Shown: positions 7,200 to 10,724 of the stretch, one piece after another | How positions within the stretch are numbered: the first letter of the stretch is position 1 | Layout: every line of letters begins with the position of its first letter | Origin: Lachnospiraceae bacterium UBA7199 | GTDB lineage: Bacteria > Bacillota > Clostridia > Lachnospirales > Lachnospiraceae | DNA: 10,724 bases | Direction: 5' to 3' | Assembly (NCBI GenBank): GCA_002490775.1 | Contig: DKUR01000049.1 | Span: 54,976 to 65,699 of the forward strand | The notes under the pieces: generated by a model | Databases searched by the model: none | The model's input: the letters and a program-made list of their open reading frames with translations, nothing else | What the model was told of the DNA's origin: nothing | Program-made: the position numbers and the translations under genes

Positions 7200-8327
7200 T
7201 TGAAAAAAAGAAAGTTATGGTTACCGGCCGCATTTATTTTATTTGCGGTTATACTTAATATTACAGGCAGGGTGTGCCGGCCATTTACAGATTTTTATGT
7301 AACATATATTTTTCCTCTCTGGGCGGCCACTTATGGAAGAGTGACAGGAACATTTCCCTTTTCTGTGGGGGAGTGGATGCTTTATCTTGCAGTTGTGATG
7401 AGCTTTGTGCTGGCTTTTGGCGGGGCTGTGTATGGGACTTTCAGAAAAAAACTCCCGGATAAGTGGAAACGGATTTATAAAAAATATGCCTTTTTTTATT
7501 ACTGGATTTTTGGGATCGTCTGTGTGATCATGACACTTAACTGCTTTCTTCTTTATCAGTCTTCTCCTATTAGCGAGCGTTATCAGATTGGCGCGGGCCA
7601 GGGGCGTGAATATGGAATTTCCGAAATTACATTGGTCAGGGACTATGTGGTGGAACAGGCCAATGCCCTTTCTGTGACTTTTGACAGAGATGAAAAGGGA
7701 TATCTGGTTTATCCGGCGTCTTTTACGGATGAGGCAAAAGCGCAGATGCAGAGACTGGGAGAAAAATTTGATGTTTTGTCAGGATATTATCCTGATCCAA
7801 AAGGACTAGCAATATCCGGCTTTTACAGTCAGCAGTATATTATGGGATATTATTTTCCTTTTTCTATGGAAGCAAATTATAACCGACAGATGTATCTGAC
7901 AAATATACCAGTAACCATGTGTCATGAATTGTCCCACTTGAAAGGATTTATTCGGGAGGATGAGGCAAATTTTATTGGCTATCTGGCATGTGTGGATTCC
8001 GGGGATCCTCTTTTTAGGTATAGTGCTTATTTAAGCGTAATTGGATATCTGGACAGAGATTTTTTTCGGGCGGTGGGGGAAGACAGTGAAGTTTACCTGT
8101 CCCATCCGGTGATCAATGATCTTGTTGTGGAGGACAGAAAATTTCTGACACAGGAAACATGGGAAAAGGTAGAAGATAATGCAGTATTGAAGACAGAAAC
8201 TGTAAAGCAGGCGGCAGATGCTTTTTTGGATACCACACTTACCTTAAATGGGGTGGAGGATGGAAGAATCAGCTATAGCAGAGTAGTAGACTTGCTTCTG
8301 CAGTATTATGATGGAATATTATATTAG
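7200..8327 (+). CDS. DUF3810 domain-containing membrane protein with HExxH (gluzincin-like) motif
   Basis: About 375 residues from the TTG at 7200 (ATG 7182 would add six). The N-terminus is a basic KKRK followed by a hydrophobic helix. Two more membrane segments follow (around WMLYLAVVMSFVLAFGGAVYG and YYWIFGIVCVIMTLNCFLL), then a ~260-residue soluble domain. That domain contains MCHELSHLKGF (HELSH, encoded at 7923-7937) and, nine residues later, EDEANFIGY. This HExxH plus downstream Glu is the zinc-ligand layout of M48-like gluzincins and is the hallmark of DUF3810. A membrane-tethered metallopeptidase is therefore plausible but unproven. With three helices and a basic N-terminus inside, the domain would lie outside the membrane. 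The gene is transcribed away from AGCS and probably with the DUF2974 gene, which starts 33 bp downstream. Family recognition is confident; the start is not. Confidence 0.85.
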   Translation: MKKRKLWLPAAFILFAVILNITGRVCRPFTDFYVTYIFPLWAATYGRVTGTFPFSVGEWMLYLAVVMSFVLAFGGAVYGTFRKKLPDKWKRIYKKYAFFYYWIFGIVCVIMTLNCFLLYQSSPISERYQIGAGQGREYGISEITLVRDYVVEQANALSVTFDRDEKGYLVYPASFTDEAKAQMQRLGEKFDVLSGYYPDPKGLAISGFYSQQYIMGYYFPFSMEANYNRQMYLTNIPVTMCHELSHLKGFIREDEANFIGYLACVDSGDPLFRYSAYLSVIGYLDRDFFRAVGEDSEVYLSHPVINDLVVEDRKFLTQETWEKVEDNAVLKTETVKQAADAFLDTTLTLNGVEDGRISYSRVVDLLLQYYDGILY

Positions 8328-8360
8328 GCTTTCCTTCATCAGGCAGCGGAGCAGATGAAT

Positions 8361-9554
8361 ATGGGAAGGTATCTTGATAGCAGGGATAAGGACATATTAA
8401 CCAGAAAGGTGGAAAGTGAAATGGAAAATATCATTGAGTATATTAAGAAAAGAGGCGGGCAAAGCTTTGAAGAGAAGCCTCTTAACGAGGTGGACAGCCT
8501 GATTTTATGTCAATTGTCTTATTTGAATTATGAGAGGTTTGTGCCCAGGGTGGATAAAAGAAGTCTGCCTGTCAGCATTCAGAGCATCTATCAGCATCCT
8601 GACAGGGACAGGATTATGGATGATTATTGGTATAGGGAAAATAACAAAGAGCTTTTTTCAGCGGCGGCAGAGTCAGAAAGATTCGGCTCTCTTAAGATGA
8701 ATTATTATGTGAACATCATAAACGAAGAGGATGAAACGCAGTTTTCTGCATTGACTTATGTTTTAGGGGATAAAAGCGTGTATATAGCATACAGAGGTAC
8801 TGATGCCAATATTGTGGGATGGAAGGAGGATTTGAATCTTGCTTTTTCAAAACCACTTCACAGCCAGTATCTGGCGGTGGAATATATGGAAAAGGTAGCA
8901 GGCTGTATTGCAGGCGATTTTTATGTAGGAGGGCATTCTAAAGGGGGAAATCTGGCAGTCTACGCGGCCATGAACTGCAGCGCGAGAACCAGAGAAAAAA
9001 TTCTTAAGATCTATAACAATGACGGACCGGGCTTTCGGCCAGAGATCAGACAGCAGGGTGATTTTCAGGCAGTTGCAGACAGGATCGTCAAGTTTATTCC
9101 ACGTTCATCTATTGTAGGAATGCTCCTTGAGGATGACTGCGATTATGAGATCGTGGAAAGCAGGGGGATCGGAATGCTCCAGCATAATGCTTATAGTTGG
9201 AAGATAGAGGAGGATGCGTTTGTACGTGCCAAAAATATGACCAGCAATAAGCTGATAAGGGATGCGGCTTTAAATGAATGGATTCTTTCCCTTTCAGAAG
9301 AGGAAACCCATGCTTTTGTGGATACTTTATATGAGGTGGTTTCTGCATCAGAGGCATCTAATGTATTTGAGTTTGGTGCGGACTGGAAAAAATGCCTGCA
9401 GAATGTGCTGACTGCCGCCCGGGAAGTGAATGGAACTACGAAAAAAACCATTCACAAAATGACACGTTCTTTATTTAATATATTATTTGAAAACTTTGTT
9501 GAGGAGAAAAAAAGCAAAATAACAGATATGTCTGTTGAGAAAGAAAAAGTATAA
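8361..9554 (+). CDS. Mbeg1-like (DUF2974) alpha/beta-hydrolase
   Basis: A predicted cytoplasmic protein of 397 residues from the ATG at 8361. GGAG (8348-8351) is nine bases upstream of this ATG but only three from the alternative ATG at 8355, which would add two residues. There is no signal peptide. It carries AYRGTD (143-148), the strand and oxyanion-type motif seen in class 3 lipases, and VGGHSKGGNLA (189-199), a GxSxG nucleophile elbow with Ser193. YNNDGPGF (218-225, possible acid) and MLQHNAYSW (272-280, His275 possible catalytic base) complete the picture. The combination GHSKGGN / NDGPGF / QH-YSW is that of DUF2974 (Mbeg1-like) proteins of Clostridia. Substrate is unknown; a lipid or thioester hydrolase is the family inference. 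It follows the DUF3810 gene closely. No terminator separates it from the tRNA promoter 15 bases after its stop. Confidence 0.88.
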   Translation: MGRYLDSRDKDILTRKVESEMENIIEYIKKRGGQSFEEKPLNEVDSLILCQLSYLNYERFVPRVDKRSLPVSIQSIYQHPDRDRIMDDYWYRENNKELFSAAAESERFGSLKMNYYVNIINEEDETQFSALTYVLGDKSVYIAYRGTDANIVGWKEDLNLAFSKPLHSQYLAVEYMEKVAGCIAGDFYVGGHSKGGNLAVYAAMNCSARTREKILKIYNNDGPGFRPEIRQQGDFQAVADRIVKFIPRSSIVGMLLEDDCDYEIVESRGIGMLQHNAYSWKIEEDAFVRAKNMTSNKLIRDAALNEWILSLSEEETHAFVDTLYEVVSASEASNVFEFGADWKKCLQNVLTAAREVNGTTKKTIHKMTRSLFNILFENFVEEKKSKITDMSVEKEKV

Positions 9555-9569
9555 ATTTCTGCAAAACTG

Positions 9570-9598
9570 TTGACAGAAGTGAAAAAAAAAGATAAAAT
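9570..9598 (+). promoter_or_regulatory. tRNA-Leu promoter
   Basis: A perfect TTGACA (9570-9575) and TAAAAT (9593-9598) lie 17 bases apart and end 11 bases before the tRNA, which suits a short 5' leader. It starts 15 bases after the DUF2974 stop. Confidence 0.8.
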
Positions 9599-9609
9599 AT
9601 CATTTGTTC

Positions 9610-9693
9610 GCAGGAATGGCGGAATTGGCAGACGCGCACGGTTCAGGTCCGTGTGGTAGCAATACCATGAGAGTTCAAGTCTCTTTTCCTGCA
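9610..9693 (+). tRNA. tRNA-Leu (anticodon CAG)
   Basis: All arms fold. The acceptor stem GCAGGAA (9610-9616) pairs with TTCCTGC (9686-9692), followed by discriminator A9693. The anticodon stem CACGG/CCGTG (9637-9641, 9649-9653) encloses TTCAGGT with anticodon CAG at 9644-9646. The long class II variable arm has GGTA/TACC (9655-9658, 9663-9666). The T arm GAGAG/CTCTT (9669-9673, 9681-9685) encloses TTCAAGT. It reads CUG leucine codons. CCA is not encoded, so it must be added by nucleotidyltransferase. The class II arm and A discriminator agree with leucine identity. The 3' end adjoins an integrase gene and is the likely integration target. Confidence 0.97.
9674..9693. other. Probable attachment site (att) at the tRNA-Leu 3' end
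   Basis: Tyrosine integrases often use the T-loop to 3' end of a tRNA gene as core site. Here an integrase gene converges on the tRNA from the element side, about 130 bases from its catalytic Tyr codon. The exact core and its other copy cannot be defined because the far end of the element is outside the window. Confidence 0.5.
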
Positions 9694-9697
9694 TGGA

Positions 9698-9730
9698 AAG
9701 AAGCCTTTGAAACGGGGCTTCTTTTTCTTT
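9698..9730 (+). terminator. Intrinsic terminator of tRNA-Leu
   Basis: AAGAAGCC (9698-9705) and GGCTTCTT (9716-9723) form an 8-bp stem with a 10-base loop, followed by a T-rich run (CTTTTTCTTT). It starts five bases after the tRNA. It would also stop readthrough from the DUF2974 gene. The opposite strand has only a short T run, so it is a weak terminator for the integrase. Confidence 0.85.
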
Positions 9731-9752
9731 ATGTTGCATTTCATGTTGCATT
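9731..9752. repeat. Tandem 10-bp direct repeat beside the att region
   Basis: ATGTTGCATT occurs at 9731-9740 and 9743-9752, a 12-base period, with a degenerate third copy (TTGTATT) after it. In the integrase frame it encodes MQHE-MQHK. Short direct repeats next to a core site can be integrase arm-binding sites, but a coding explanation is equally possible. Confidence 0.5.
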
Positions 9753-10724
9753 GTTGTATTTTTCTGAAAAATAATCATTAACTTTATCCGACATCTGCTT
9801 TCCATATCGCTAAGCGTATGCCGATATATTCCCTGCAAAATGTTTTCAGAAGCCCACCCACCGGACTTCATTGTATACACATCTGGTACAAGGGTATGCC
9901 GAACAGATGCTGAAAAATGTCTAAGATCATGAAATCGGAAATGGGGCAGGTTATTTCGCTTAAGGAGTATTTCAAAGTTTTTGGTTATGGTGTCAGGTAA
10001 ATAATTGGTCACATATCCTTTTTCTTTAATGGTATTTACAACAAACTGAGGGAGTTCAATATATCTATCTCCAGAATAGGTTTTAGGAGATTTAATGTGA
10101 AAATTTCCATTGTGGTCCCGTACCTTGTTTTTGTGAATATGTACAAGATTTCCATTAAAATCATCCAGAGTAAGGGCGCAAATCTCCCCCTCTGCGCATC
10201 ATGCCGAATGCTGCAAGCATAATGGGCACTTCCAGTTCGGTTCCTTTTGATGCTCCTAAAAGCTGTATAACCTCTTTTTCGGTGGGAATATAATTATCCG
10301 GCCTTTTCTTTTGTGGAAGTTGGGTTTTTATACTTTTTTCGTACCCATTTTCCTTAAGCACAGACACAATGTACCCATGCATGCTTCTTACTGTCTTCGG
10401 TTCTAATTCTCTTGACATTTCATTTACCACAATTTGTATATCCTTCTGAGTAATGTCAAAAATATCTTTATCACAGAATGCCGCAAAATGCTTTTCGAGG
10501 TAGTTTTTTATTGTGATGTAAGAAGTTATTGAATAAGGAGACAAGATTGCTTCCTTGGAGCTGTTATAGTGACTCATTGCATTTTTAAAACAGATACCTG
10601 ACTGTTCTTTTTGTGCAGCATCCTTATTCATGATATATTGTGTTGCTAAAAATTCAGCTTCTTTCTTTGTGTCGGCAGTAAATGATTTGTATTTCCTCTT
10701 TCCATTTTCCATCCCAATATAAAT

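Larger units (their letters stand above)
9452..10724 (-). pseudogene. Tyrosine site-specific integrase, interrupted by a single-base frameshift; N-terminus outside window
   Basis: This encodes the recombinase of an integrated element. The frame is open from the right edge (IYIGMENGKRKYKSF..., an arm-type DNA-binding domain), so the N-terminus is missing. A SAM-like core-binding domain follows (~10560-10340), then the catalytic domain. Catalytic residues are all present across two frames: Arg in MMRRG, Lys in SPKTYSGDR, HDLRH (9917-9931), Trp in SGGW and Tyr in GIYRHTL (9824-9826). An extra G in the run at 10186-10190 shifts the frame into a stop after 13 more residues. Removing one G rejoins GEICALTLDDFNG and an uninterrupted frame through HDLRH to the Tyr. 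After the expected C-terminus (near 9730) no stop occurs, and the frame runs antisense through the terminator, tRNA and the end of the DUF2974 gene to 9452. Either a true pseudogene or a homopolymer sequencing error; +1 programmed frameshifting is unlikely. Confidence 0.85.

Noticed and set aside
9452..9609. Independent gene on the minus strand opposite the DUF2974 3' end
   Set aside because: It is the readthrough tail of the integrase frame over the tRNA and an established gene; its residues show no family resemblance.
10186..10192. Programmed frameshift in the integrase
   Set aside because: Joining the frames needs +1 slippage at A GGG GGA; known slippery heptamers cause -1 shifts, and this family is not known to use frameshifting. 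A mutation or sequencing error is simpler.
1..10724. CRISPR array, insertion sequence or toxin-antitoxin pair
   Set aside because: No regularly spaced repeats, transposase motifs or small paired genes of that kind were found on either strand.

Overview
The window looks like chromosomal DNA of a Gram-positive anaerobe of the class Clostridia, most likely Lachnospiraceae. This rests on the gene content (DUF3783, DUF3810, Mbeg1-like DUF2974, MATE and AGCS transporters), strong purine-rich ribosome binding sites, ATGA stop/start overlaps, and a tRNA-Leu without an encoded CCA end. The genus cannot be fixed from the sequence alone.

Layout. (1) Bases 1-4309, plus strand: a tightly packed set of five genes. 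They are the 3' part of a membrane-anchored surface protein with a Thr/Ala/Pro/Val-rich linker, a DUF3783 protein, an Sfp-type 4'-phosphopantetheinyl transferase, an MFS transporter, and the biotin ligase/repressor BirA. The first four are separated by 6 bp or overlap by 4 bp, and birA follows after 43 bp. (2) Bases 4317-7081, minus strand: a MATE efflux transporter preceded by an AGCS-type Na+/amino-acid symporter. The 179-bp gap between them holds a promoter candidate, a long inverted repeat at the predicted transcript start and a tandem 13-bp repeat. (3) Bases 7200-9554, plus strand: a DUF3810 membrane protein with a gluzincin-like HExxH motif, then an Mbeg1-like alpha/beta-hydrolase, apparently one operon. 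(4) Bases 9570-9730: a complete tRNA-Leu(CAG) unit with its own promoter and terminator. (5) Bases 9731-10724, minus strand: a tyrosine site-specific integrase pointing at the tRNA 3' end. It marks one end of an integrated element whose body lies beyond the right edge.

How the parts relate. Two carrier-protein-modifying enzymes (PPTase and BirA) share one operon with an MFS transporter between them. The integrase has all expected catalytic residues, but one extra G in a G5 tract breaks its frame. Its C-terminal frame has no stop before the attachment site, so it runs antisense through the tRNA and into the 3' end of the DUF2974 gene.

Most genes are ordinary members of known families. I do not see a complete, undescribed multi-gene system. 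The best leads are the regulatory architecture upstream of the MATE gene, the integrase/tRNA junction, and the DUF3810-DUF2974 pair.
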